Shown here piece after piece: positions 10,763 to 21,593 of a DNA stretch of 64,000 bases (the first letter of the stretch is position 1; each line of letters opens with the position of its first letter). A program made the position numbers and the translations under genes. The stretch covers positions 156,960,149 through 157,024,148 of the forward strand of contig CM042697.1 of the NCBI GenBank assembly GCA_023614405.1, in the 5' to 3' direction. A model generated the notes under the pieces. The model was not told the DNA's origin, searched no databases, and worked only from the letters and a program-made list of their open reading frames with translations. Source of the stretch: Avena insularis (taxonomy: Eukaryota > Streptophyta > Magnoliopsida > Poales > Poaceae).

Positions 10763-13700
10763 TGGATCTATGCGTAGATACTTTGCACGGGTAGTACACA
10801 TATGAGTATGTGGGCGATGATGATCATTTTATTGCTTCTTAGTTGTAATTTGGATATTGGTGGCATAGTGGGATGAAGCGGCCCAGACAAACTTTACATG
10901 TCCTCGCACATGAGACATGTTCCACGCTTGACATGCAACTGGTTTTGCATAAGTGGCTAGCGGGTGTCTGTCTCTCCTACTATAGTCAATATCTAATTTG
11001 CAACGAGTTGTCAACAATTTTGTTATCCTCGTTGTGGTTCATGTTCGTAGGTAAGAACGGTTCTATCTTCGAAATCCCTAAGCCACGTAAAACTTGCAAT
11101 GGATAAATTAGAGGCGTCTAGTTTAGATTGTTGCTGGTCTAGTGTTATAATATGGTGATGTTGTAAGTAGAAGTATGAGATGATACTCTTACAACACACA
11201 TAGCGTGTAAGTTCCATAGACCTTGGCCTTACACATAAAGTTATGATAGAGATCATACCACGATGCACATGATGGAGATCATATGCGGGAACCATATCAT
11301 TTCAGTTATAAACATGTGATGTTTTGATTGCATCTTATATTGCTTGTTTGGCGTTTTATTAGCATAATAAGATGATCCCTCATTTAGATATCAAGATAAG
11401 AATGTGTTCTTCCTTAAGTATGAACCGACAATGTTTCATCGCTTCAAGACATCACGTGATGATCTGGTGTACTTGAATCCATGCGCATATCTTGGGTGTA
11501 AGACAGTTACACACGCGAATACTAAGGTTCTTACTTGGCGAGCCTAGCATGTACAGACATGGCCTCGGAACACGGACCGAAAGGTTAAGCATGAGTCATA
11601 TGTTTTGATATGATGACCATTTGATGTTCGCCTTTGAAGCTACACCGACTCACGTGATGATCGGACTTGGTGTAGTGGATTTGGTTCATGTAATCACCAA
11701 AAAGACACGAGGGATGTCGTTTTTGAGTGGGAGTTCATTTCTAATTTGGATTAGCAGAACTCAATTTATCATAAATTAAATCAAAGTGAATTTGCATAAT
11801 TTGTAGTAGTCCTCGGCATTCGTTCACCACCTTATGCATAGTTGTAATTGAGATAATAGAACTATAGAATTCTGGATATATACTTTACAAACTGGTATCG
11901 TATTGTGTTGAGTGTCAATCTAAAGTTTAAAGTCCTATTGCAAACTTTCAGCAAACTCTATTTACTCCGTGAAATTTAATAATTGGTATTAAATCGAGAG
12001 TAACAATTCCAATGTTAGTATCTTAAGTATCATATTTGCCTCCATGATTCTTGATTGTTTTAATATCAAGTTTATCGAGGAGCTGAAAGAATTATTTCAG
12101 AAATCATCATGTGTGGCAGATATAACGATATCTGAAACAATGTTTTGGTTGCAATATGATAGAGTATAATATATGTTCTCATATTGGATGAGAATTTATG
12201 AAGGTTGGAGATGCTAGAAATCCTAATCATCCAAAAGGGTTTTGGAAAGTAATGTTATACTCATGATTCACCTTTATAAGCTACAGTAGCTTGATCATGA
12301 ATGTCGTCATGATAAGGGTGAATAGAATATGTATGTAAAATGTTTACTACACTAAAATATTACTAAAGAATAGATTTTGAAAGAATACCGATCATTTTGA
12401 TGATGGTGACCTACTTCAAAGTGCAAGTCCAAAGGTATTATTATTAGAATATACACGGTTTGGACTATGTGTCATGTATATGGCGTGACTATTGATGTTG
12501 ATAGATTCTTTTAAAAGGGGCAAGGAAATGCTGGAAGAGAATCTATAAAATATACTTGGCAGAAAAGAAAAGATTGGAAATATCCAATTTAGGTATATAG
12601 ATGATATACATGTTATGGATGTATTCTTTGCTTGTTAAACAATGTGGTTCTTGGGTATTGGATATCTAATTGGTTGGTATGAAATTTCATACGGAACAAC
12701 GCAATTCATGAACCACAATGGCCTAAGTAACTAGCAAGAGAATATGTGATGATGTTCATCGAAAACAAACAAACCGTTGTTTGTATTTCTCATTGACATC
12801 AAAGCTTGACTTCAAGATTTGTTTTAATAATTGTTATTTGAATCAGGTATTATGAGAACAAAGGTTGTTCAAATGATTACCGTATTCCATATAAGATGGA
12901 TGATTTACAAATCTAGTTGGAGAAATCACATCCATAAAACCTAATGCTAAAATGTCGCAAGACAAATGATTGAAAGATCACTTACGAAGTGACATCGCCG
13001 TTTAAATTATATTGGAAAGAAAACATGAAGAATCTCCATATTCATGGATTTTTGGAGTCTTTGATTTGATGAAGTGACGCTTGTGAGACTTTCCTCGGGA
13101 TAATTAAAACTTCGTTCAAAGGCCAAAGAAGAACGAACGACTAAAATATTGGAATTTATACATATCGATGTATGTAGTCCATTATGTATAGTCGTAAGCG
13201 ATGGATTTCATCTTCATATGCTTTCTCCGGAAATTTGAGTGAATGTTCACTTAATGAGAAAGAAGTATGAAATATTTGAAAATGTTCAAAGACTTTCAAG
13301 ATGAAGTGGAAAATCATTGTAACAAGAAAATAAATGGTTTATGATTTTATCATATGGGATTTATTTGAGTTACAAGTGTAACAAGAAAAATAAATGAATT
13401 ATGATTTTATCATAAAAGGGATTTATTTGAGTTACAAGTTTAGCAAAACACCTAGATTTACATCTCACGAAACACCATAGGAATATGGAGTGTTTGAGAT
13501 TTGTAATGAAACCTTGTTTGACATGGTTGGATCAAAGGTGTTATTGATAAAACTGCCATTATGTTTTAAAAGATTAAAGCTTTAGAGACTTCCGCTTTTA
13601 CACTGAAAAGAGCTCCATCTTGATCCGTTGAAATGACACCATGGAAGTTATGGTTTGGGGTAAAACCCAAGTTGTCATTTCTTAAATTTTGGTATGCTAA

Positions 13701-15648
13701 ACATAAGTAAGATGTTTACAACCAAAGTCGGATGAGCATGTCTTTGTAGGTTGTTTCGAATAACAATTGGTTATTCCTCCATAACACCAAGGACATAAGG
13801 GTTTGTCGCTTGAAACATGAAGTTTCTTGAAGAAGGAATTTTTCATAAATGTTAAGTGGGAGGACAATAGAACTTTGACAAGGTTAACGAACCTTAGCTA
13901 AATGTGCTGAGTTGCACAGCGCCGGAAAACGTTCCGGAGGCTGCCATAACTCTCATAGCTTATGTGCCTCAAAGGTTGTGGTCACGGAGATCTAAGTTCC
14001 TATTGAACCAAGCAGGTCGGATAAACAATCAAATACTAAGATTTGAGAGTAAATCATTATTGTTTGACAATGATGAACCGACTATATACAAAGAAGCGAT
14101 GATGGGCCCTGACTCCGTCAAATGGCTTGAAGCCATAAAATCCGTGATAGTTCCATACACGAGAAATCAAGTTTTGAACTTGGAAGACCCTCCGGAAAGG
14201 TGTAAAAACCTATCGGTCGTATTTGGATCTATAAAGAAACAAACATGGATGTTTCACATCTATGAAATAGTCGACATGTCGTAAAGTATTTTCCGACAAT
14301 GTTCAAGGAGTTGACTATGAAAAGATTTGATCTTTCATAGCGATATTTAGTCTGGACGGATTAAAGTAGCAACATATAATTTGTTATATGGTAGATGAAT
14401 AAACAAAACAAAGTTCTTCTAATAGAATGGTTACCTAGGACGTGTACATGACACGATCCAAAGGGTTTTGTTAATTCAAAGGATGCTAAAAAGGGCATAC
14501 AAACTTCAATGGTTGAAGTAAGCATCGCGGAGTTGGAATCTTCACCGTGATGAAAAGGAGTTTTCATCAGGAGACGATGAAGATGCTTGCATTTGCAAGA
14601 AATTAAGTGGGAGCACTGAGACATATTTCTAATACATTATGTGGATGACATCTTGTTGATTAGAAATGATGTATCTTTTATTGACAAAGGTTAAGAATTT
14701 CATTTTGATGAAATACTTAGGCAAAACCCGAATATTTAGCGTGAATGTCTATAGTGGATAGACTGTGACACCAATATGGTTGTGCCAAACGTACATATAT
14801 GAGATATTTAAGGAGTTCAATATAGAAACAACAAGAAATAGTTCTTGTTGCATGGAGAGGAATTGAATCAAGATTCAAGTGTATCGACACTTGATAAGTG
14901 AAACAAGATTCAAGTGCTTTGACACTTGATGAGTGAAATCACAAGGATGTTTTGATCAATCATACCATGATATGTACACATCCAGGTATGTCCTATGCTC
15001 TAAGTGTTATGAGCATATACCATAATGAATCATAAAATGATCATTGGACAATAGTAAGGAAATTCTTATGATCTTTTGAAAGAACTAAGAATATATTTGT
15101 GTAGAGGTGACAAACAATTACAAATAGTTCATCGTAAAGCGTTACATTGATACTAGGTTTGTCACAAGATACAAATTAAGTTTATCTAAATTTAAACTAT
15201 GGGTGGCACAATGTAATGGAAAGAAGATTCCATGATGGATTTGGATGAAATCCATAGTTAAGACATTGTGACGAATACTACAACAAAAAGGCTAAGTATA
15301 TGACTGCTATAGTAGCAGCAAAGGAGGGCATTTGTGTCAAGTAGTTTGTTATCAAACTAAGGTGTGGTTCGCAACGGGCTAACACTAAAGATATATTGTA
15401 TGACAATAATATCGACGTGTTTTAACCCCAAGGAACTAAAGGTCTCACCAAAAGACCAAATTTATACAATGCCATCTCATTGGAGAATGAGTGATGTGTG
15501 AAGACGCAAAGACATGCAAACACACGCGGACCTGAAAGCGTCAGATCCGTAGATTATGTTAACCACTTGCAGTTGCGTATATGGAACACCAGAAAGAAAT
15601 ATGTGTTCAATACGCAAAGTTTTCAAACTAGATTATTGTCTCTAGTGC
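10763..15648 (+). pseudogene. Heavily decayed Copia gag-pol interior
   Basis: No reading frame longer than 126 residues survives, but fragments of the polyprotein lie in order. The untranslated leader runs to about 11800. An integrase start similar to LEFIHIDVC is near 13152. The linker/RT start (YKEAMMGPDSVKWLEAI..., 14089 onward) is followed by the RT active-site segment YVDDILLIRND at about 14638, and an RNase H segment (TKAKYMTA-VAAKEGI-type) near 15285-15340. Many frameshifts and AT-rich drift separate them. It encodes no functional protein. The minus-strand Copia at 58031-62006 gives the order against which these fragments can be read. Confidence 0.8.
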
Positions 15649-15659
15649 AAGTGGGAGAC
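15649..15659 (+). other. Polypurine tract of the nested Copia element
   Basis: AAGTGGGAGAC lies immediately before the 3' LTR. It is the typical plus-strand primer sequence of Angela/BARE elements, and its complement is at the corresponding place in the minus-strand Copia (57997-58008). Confidence 0.85.
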
Positions 15660-17315
15660 TGAAGGGAATATGCCCGAGAGGCAATAATAAAGTGGTTATT
15701 ATCGTATTCCTTATTTATGATAAATGTTTATTTACATGCTATAATTGTATTAATACGGAAACGTTAATACATGTGTGTTTAATAAACAAAAAGGAAGTTC
15801 CTAGTTATGCCTCTCTCATAAACTAGCTCGTTGATTAACAAGATGATCAAGGTTTCCTGATCATGGACATTGGATGTTGTTAATAACGGGATCACAACAT
15901 TAGTGTAATGGTGTGATGAACATTCATCTGAAGTATAGCATTACGATCAAAGTCATTGAGTTTATATTTCTATAACAACTTACGAAGTGATCCTAATCCT
16001 TAGACCATGAGATCATGTCAATCACTAACACCGGAAGAGTTTCTTGATAACATCAAACATCACACCGTAACAGGGTGATTATAAAGATGGGTTCAGAACT
16101 ACTAAAGTGTTATGTTGAGGACCATGGATCGAGAGTGGAATTTGTTCATGCCGATGACGGATAGATATACTCTGGACCCTCTCGGTGATATCACATTTAT
16201 TAGCTTGCAAGCAAGTGATTTGATCACTAGAATGTTATATCACGGGAACGAGAAAAGAGTGCATGTCAGTAACGAGATCAAACTAGGTATGGAGATACCG
16301 ATGATCGAATCTCGGACATGTAATATATCGTGAAACAAAGGGATTAAGATACTAGCATAAAAGGTTCCGACGATCACAAGAAAGTCATCGTTGAATGTGT
16401 GGGAGTCAGTATGGGTCTCCAGATCCCGCTTCTGATTATTGATCCGAGAGGAGTCTCGATCATGTCCGCATCATTCACGAACCGTAGGGTGACACACTTA
16501 AGAGACACCGACATCCAATTGGAGAAAAAGTTTCATGCCGAAAGAATGAACAAGCGCAGGAATTTATTTCACTAGATACCGAAACAGGTTTTCGGGTGAA
16601 ATTGCATAAAGTGGTTATGCATGTGAAATAGAATTCTAGCAAGGGGTTATTTGTGAATGTTTGTCATTAAAGTAATTGACAAAATTCTGAATAAAATAAA
16701 AGAGTTTTATTTAATGAGAGTTTACATTAAATTTGGTGGAAATTTAATGGGAATTTGAGTGGGTTTTTGAGTGGAGAAAATTGAAGGGCCATTTTGTGAG
16801 TGGAGTGTCCACCCACATGAATGAGGGAGAGGTGGGGGCACCCTCCATGGCCGGCGGCCATGCCCCCTTGGGCTTCCCCCTCCCCTATATAAGGAGCCCC
16901 TCCTCTCACTTCTCACTCACACCTCCTCATGAAGGATCTCTCTCCCCCTCTAGAATTTATCCCCCATGGTCTCGGACTAGCGAGATACATGTTCCCGGTG
17001 GCTATTCGGCAAGAAAGAGTTGTGCTTCCGCTACATCACTGGAGCGAGGAGGCGGAGGTTTCTCGGTGCCTCGAACGTGTGTGCGAGCACGGATGCGCTA
17101 CTGTTTTGCGCCGCTAGGACTTCCTCTCGATCTTGAGATCGGCAAGAGATCGTCTACATCAACCACGAGTTTAGACTCGTTAAGCTTTGTCGGTCTTCAA
17201 GGGTATGTTCTCTACGGATATACATCCGCCCATTGTTTGTATCTAGTAGATAGATCTTGGTACATAGTTGTTCCCATCGTAGGAAAATTTTGTTTTCTAT
17301 GCTACGAACCCTACA
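15660..17315 (+). repeat. 3' LTR of the nested Copia element
   Basis: 1656 bp, TG...CA, with TATATAAG at 16886-16893. Nearly identical to the 5' LTR. Host sequence resumes immediately afterwards, with CAAAG and then the reading frame of the interrupted CACTA gene. Confidence 0.92.
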
Positions 17316-18572
17316 CAAAGATGCGAAGATTGCATAAGTGGTACCTTGATTTCTGCAAGACGAGAAAGGAAGAATGGATCACGGCGCATATAAGAGATCA
17401 GATTTTCTTGTCCGGAGACGACAAGATCACCTTCAACATTCAAGACTTGCATTTTCTATTCAATCATAAGGAACTCGACAAAGCTGCCATCAGCCTTTAT
17501 TGTGTGTAAGTACTATTTCTGTAATTTCTATCTCATCTCATTCAATTCATTAATTGCATGTATATATATGCTCACCATATATGTATATACTATTATGCAG
17601 GAAAAAGGTTATGGAATGCATGAAAGGAGGCCCTTTTGACATTGGGTTCGTTGACCCAAATAGAGTTCATGAACAAGTGGTAAAGCTCAAACCTGGGAAA
17701 ACAGAAGATTTCTTGCTAACGTCTTTACTGAGACAACAAACCAAAAGAGAAATACTATTGTCTTACAACTTCTCATGAGTGTTACCCTCTCTTCTACACA
17801 TTCTGTTTCGGCTTACTCGATGATAAGTGTAACTGATGATGAGTTATGCTTGCGCATGTTCCACTTTATTCTGCTAGTCATTCAAGTTGACTCAGGAAAA
17901 GTTCTTGGCATGGAATCGTTACGAAAAGACCAAGAGCTATGGGCAGACTTTAAAGAGATGCTCTAGAGGTAATTTCAATCATATTATCGCACTAGATCGG
18001 TAAATTTCGTGACAACAAGTAATTAATTACTCGTTTATCCATTTTCTTTGCCGGACAGGGTTTGGAAAAGGTTCACGCTCAGGGCCGTGGGTGAATGTTC
18101 AGAAGAACTAAAATTTGTAGACCAAAATGTAAGTACTACTAGCTAGCTAGGTCTGCGTATCTCTTTGATTCTGCTTCCAATTCCATTATACAATGCTTTA
18201 CTGATTATTATTTTGATTGAACTCTCTATTCTCGTAAAGTGCGCGCATCAGGGACCCGGCAATAACTTATGTGGATACTATGTTTGCGAGTTCATTCTTA
18301 ACACGATATGTGCGATGGGCCAAGCCGCACTATAGAACAACTTAGAGTAAGTAAACAAAATACACAACATTATTTTATTACCATCAATTGTGTTGAGTTT
18401 TATTCTTATATATATTGACCCCATTCTTTATATATATATATAGATCGAACGGATGCGGGACCAACTCCTACCATTTGACCGCATACGAGCCATTCAAGAG
18501 GAATTAGCGTTGTTCATACTTGATGAGGTCCTCACGCCTAGCGGAGAACTCTTTAGATATCCACCAAAATGA
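17316..18572 (+). pseudogene. Ulp1 (C48)-like protease exons of CACTA A
   Basis: These are the 3' exons of the second CACTA gene. Exon 17321-17506 (RRLHKWYLDF...DLHFLFNHKELDKAAISLYC) ends at donor GTAAGT. The next exon starts after TATGCAG (about 17600; MECMKGGPFDIGFVDPNRV) and ends near 17776. A further exon (FHFILLVIQVDSGKVLGMES, from about 17859) carries the catalytic His region; its acceptor reads TG where element B has AG, and TAG occurs at 17964-17966. Then come an exon after GGACAG (18058), an exon from 18239 reading HQGPGNNLCGYYVCEF with the Gln and Cys expected of the Ulp1 active site, and the last exon from about 18444. The family is a SUMO/ubiquitin-like cysteine protease fold; whether it ever cleaved anything is not shown. 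The usual acidic residue after the beta strand reads MES here instead of a DS motif. Confidence 0.7.
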
Positions 18573-19042
18573 ACGTTGTATATATGCTTGAACGTGTTTG
18601 TCTTGTATTTGATGCTTCAACGTTTACGGAGAATACCACAATAACGATGTTTGTATATAATAATAGTTGCTTAATTATTCATGTACTCGTACGTACCGAC
18701 GATGTATGTGTATATCTTTTCCGATCGATTCTCCCTCCCCCTCCCCGTTCCCGCCGCGTCGCAGAAATACGCCCAGAACGGGACGGCGGCAGAACTCTGC
18801 CGCGGCAGAGATTTATGCCGTTTTCCTGCCGCGGCAGAGGTTTATGCATTTTTCCTGCCGCGGCAGAGAAGTTACGAACCGGTGTTAAAGGGGGACGGGC
18901 CTGAGCGCTGCGGCAGCCCCACGTGCGCCACCCTTTAACAGCGGTTCGGGGGGCCTCTAACACCGAACCGCCAATAGCTGTTCTACAACCGCTGTTAGAG
19001 GCTGGTCCGAACCGGTGTTAGAGGCTTGTGTGTGCACTAGTG
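18573..19042. repeat. Right subterminal and terminal region of CACTA A
   Basis: After the stop codon there is about 160 bp of 3' flank. Then three copies of a palindromic motif follow: CTCTGCCGCGGCAGAG at 18795-18810 and CCTGCCGCGGCAGAG(G) at 18835-18850 and 18864-18878. Subterminal units of the form AACCGGTGTTAAAGG, TAACACCGAACCG and GAACCGGTGTTAGAG lie between about 18885 and 19025 in both orientations, ending in CACTAGTG at 19042. The GC-rich reading frames across this stretch are a by-product of the repeats. Confidence 0.78.
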
Positions 19043-20816
19043 ACCAAATACGGAGAAGAGGAGCGGAGACCTTTTCAATGGTTGGAGGTTTGATGTCTCC
19101 ACAAACACAAACATTAGAGAAGGAGGTAGCAGAAAATTCATTTATGTATTACTGTATGCAAGTCATAAAAAACCGGAGAAAGAACAAATCCTAGAATTTT
19201 TTTTGAATATATGAGGATAGCAATCCAAAAGTACGTACCATCTATTTAGATTATATAACACCATCAACAATTGACGGAGTATATGTTGAATATAAATACC
19301 CTAAGTCATGCTTGTTGCAGTATTGTTACTTGCATGAAATTAAATATATGAAAATTTGATGGGAGATTAAATCATAGATATTACAAACATTATTTGATCC
19401 ACCGACTTTATGTTTACATCCATACACTGTTAGGCATTATATAATTTATATTGAACATTGATATTAGGGAGTTTCATTCAAGCCTTATGCCTACATATTT
19501 TATTAACTTCTCGTATCACATGCTAACTAACAACATTCTATAGAAACAATTAAATCAACAAATCTAGACTTCTTTCACACATACACTAAGAGGCGTGCCA
19601 CATTTAGTACTCTGGTAATTATAAGTGCGTGTACAATGGTAGAAAAGACAAATTTTCTCTTCGCCCACCATATCATATAGATGAGGTAATAGATATAAGT
19701 TATAAAATGCATTATCTCTTTTTTCATCTCTTACAATTAATGAGAATTAATTATTATTTTAGTATGATATCATATTTATAAGAGAAGACATGGTGTACAA
19801 TGGAGAAAATAGCCTTATTTTATTTTTTAAGAGATTATCCCTTAGATAAGCGAAGACCGTCTTCCTTTTTCATTATCTTTACTTCAACTAATCCAAAATC
19901 AGAGATTGAACTCTATGAGAAGGCTGGCATCGCCCATTGTGCATGCCCTAACAAAATAAGCAAGAATCGTTTGAGAAGGTGGAGTACAATTTTTGTGTTG
20001 CCATCATATATATATAGGAAGGTATGTGTTGCTTGCCTTGCTTAGGGTATTAATTACAAAATCATAACATTCTTTGGGGCAAAAAATGTAAAAACTTAAC
20101 AATGTTGCAGATCTATTTGCTTGAGACTCATGTGATTTTTTAGCTTTTTTATGATGCCGCGAGGGCACAAAGAAAACTATTATTTTACCTTCTACTAAAA
20201 ATCAATGATACAGATCAATTTCCTCCAAACTCGTAGTCGTGCATGATTTTATGTTTAATATTAGAATGCCTTTTCTATTCATGATCTGACAATACAGTAG
20301 AGAGTACTTTTATGAGACAATGTTTGAGATGTCAGACCTGACACCTAGTGTCTTCCAAACTATTTGATATAAGTTTTCTATTTTCTCAATTGAACATGTA
20401 AATTTCTAAGGATCATATATATTGTAGTATGGTAAAGATACATATACAAAGTGTGTCTAGAAAAGTTAAGATGATATTAAAGGATGGCTATAAACTCATA
20501 AGATTTAAATCATGGAATTGTTTTGAGTAAGTGCCACGCAATCTTCTCCGCAAACATTTATTCAAATTCAACATTAAAAGCTATGAAAACCTAACCTTGG
20601 CGGATCCCATATGGAATTGAATTTTTAACGTAGAGCTTCTTGTCTCTTTCGTTTGCTTGTATGGTACATTTGTTCTTGCATGTATTTGTTTGGATACTGA
20701 AACTGAGGCCAAGAGAAATAAGATGTAGCAAATACTATAACACTACAAATATTTTCTCTAATAGTAAATATTTGACATGATGTAAAATAAGATCAATAGA
20801 GATGAATAAAACTTTA
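19043..20816. other. Spacer between the two CACTA elements
   Basis: AT-rich sequence with no recognised domain, RNA or transposon termini. The phrase GTGTACAATGG occurs twice in direct orientation (about 19627 and 19792), 165 bp apart. A short frame at 19800-20045 has no recognisable similarity and I do not call it a gene. This may be old decayed repeat DNA or genuine host intergenic sequence. Confidence 0.45.
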
Positions 20817-21070
20817 CACTAGTAGAAAAACGGTCTTTGGTTCGATCTGAACAAAACCAGCAGTCTCGGCCTGTCACGTCCCGCGAATAGTGCTAGCACT
20901 AGTCCCGGGCCGTGAGGCCTCCAACGGCTAGAAATGGCCGTAGGCACTAGTCCCGGTCCGGACCAGATCTCGTAATAAGGCCCGAGACTAATTACCTGGA
21001 GAGGGCCAGCTGCTCTTTTCGGGGACTATTAGTCCCGGGTCGTATCACGGCCCGGGACTAGTTGTCCATC
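20817..21070. repeat. Left terminal and subterminal repeats of CACTA B
   Basis: After the terminal repeat come several units of CTAGTCCCGGGCCGTGAGGC type in both orientations. One is a clear hairpin near 21040-21066, AGTCCCGGGTCGT paired with ACGGCCCGGGACT. The same unit recurs inside the element at 28190-28385 and at the right end near 33180-33300. Confidence 0.78.
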
Positions 21071-21593
21071 AGTATATATACAGCTTCCTTTCCACCTGCC
21101 CTAAACCATATGGTGGCCATTTTACTCAAAGAAGCAAGCCGAGTTCATGCTATTTTTTCTCAAGATTTGTCAAGATTTAGTTTGCAACCCCTAAATCCAA
21201 AGTTTTAAAAGGTTAGAACTTCATTCTTTCATCTCTTATTGATACTTTAGCTCTATAATGCTCTAAAAGTATAGAGATAGGGATCAATTCATGCATGCTC
21301 TAGAAGTAGAAGGATTTTGATATGTGTAACAAATTTTGATTAGGCACATAGTTACTGAAAATTGAAATGTGTAATTTTAGAGTTTTAGAGCTTAGAATAG
21401 AATGAGGTTTTCACTAATAGAACAATAATCAAAAACCCCATATTTATCATGTTAATTGTTTTCTCAAATTCACAAATTGGTGCATGTAAATTTTTCAAAA
21501 TTCAAAATTAATGCTCTAGAAGCTCTCTTTATAACTTGTAATAATTTTACCATGTTGTGTAATGGTTTTTGATATACTTTTACTATAATGCAG
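21071..21593 (+). promoter_or_regulatory. Promoter and 5' leader of the transposase gene, CACTA B
   Basis: A TATA box TATATATA lies at 21073-21080, just inside the subterminal repeats. A leader exon follows, then an apparent intron with donor AG|GTTAGAAC near 21211 and acceptor AATGCAG ending at 21593, directly before the ATG at 21594. The promoter's position next to the hairpin repeats fits the known En/Spm arrangement, in which the transposon protein binding subterminal repeats affects transcription. Confidence 0.6.

Larger units (their letters stand above)
9090..17315 (+). mobile_element. Copia LTR retrotransposon (Angela/BARE type), nested in CACTA A
   Basis: A complete 8226-bp element: 5' LTR 9090-10749, primer-binding site TGGTATCAGAGC (10751-10762, complementary to initiator tRNA-Met), decayed interior, polypurine tract AAGTGGGAGAC (15649-15659), 3' LTR 15660-17315. 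LTRs begin TGAAGG(A/G)AATATGCCCGAG and end ...ACCCTACA. The flanking 5-mers are GAAAG (9085-9089) and CAAAG (17316-17320), a target duplication with one mismatch. The leader after the PBS (for example GGGATGAAGCGGCCC at about 10871) is clearly homologous to that of the minus-strand Copia at 56063-64000, so both belong to related Angela-type families. Confidence 0.92.
6554..18572 (+). pseudogene. Second CACTA gene: Transposase_24-like protein fused to Ulp1-like protease domain, interrupted
   Basis: Exon 1 runs 6554-6721 (ATGGATCC..., acidic). Intron 1 is 6722-6800 (GTATAT...TTTTAG). Exon 2 carries the Ptta/En/Spm (Transposase_24-like) region: KFTIEAVRVDG at about 6888, a TLPPEED segment at 7093, KVKEW at 7137, YRWRGRKEQERT at about 7722. 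A second conserved block follows (PRYPVDEITESEHTELHV at about 7956 to ILWMKEHIVLPNW), then a proline-rich repeat (PSPxxQPSP, about 8280-8470) and a linker region to 9089. The Copia element 9090-17315 interrupts the exon; the frame resumes at MRRLHKWYLDF (17321) and leads into protease exons to TGA at 18570-18572. In-frame stops include TAA 6822-6824, TAG after 7844, one near 7930, one at 8274 and TAG 17964-17966. Classical TnpA-type proteins bind subterminal repeats; here the protein also has a protease-like C-terminus. Confidence 0.78.
1..19042 (+). mobile_element. CACTA (En/Spm) transposon A, left end outside window
   Basis: A class II CACTA element. The right end is visible: the terminal inverted repeat ends ...CACTAGTG at 19035-19042, preceded by subterminal repeats of the unit TAACACCGGTTCG. 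The left terminus lies before base 1. In order it holds a TNP2-type transposase pseudogene, an accessory ORF, an internal block of the same subterminal repeat, a spliced leader, and a second gene with a Ulp1-like C-terminus. A hAT-like MITE (3536-4069) and a Copia retrotransposon (9090-17315) are nested inside. The possible 3-bp target duplication on the right is ACC; it cannot be compared with the missing left end. The element is certainly defective, because both transposition genes carry stops or frameshifts. Confidence 0.88.

Noticed and set aside
18569..18963. Frames near the right end of CACTA A
   Set aside because: They run through palindromes and subterminal repeats and begin after the gene's stop. 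They are a composition artefact.
19800..20045. 81-codon frame in the spacer
   Set aside because: No recognisable motif, no promoter or conserved partner, and AT-rich surroundings.
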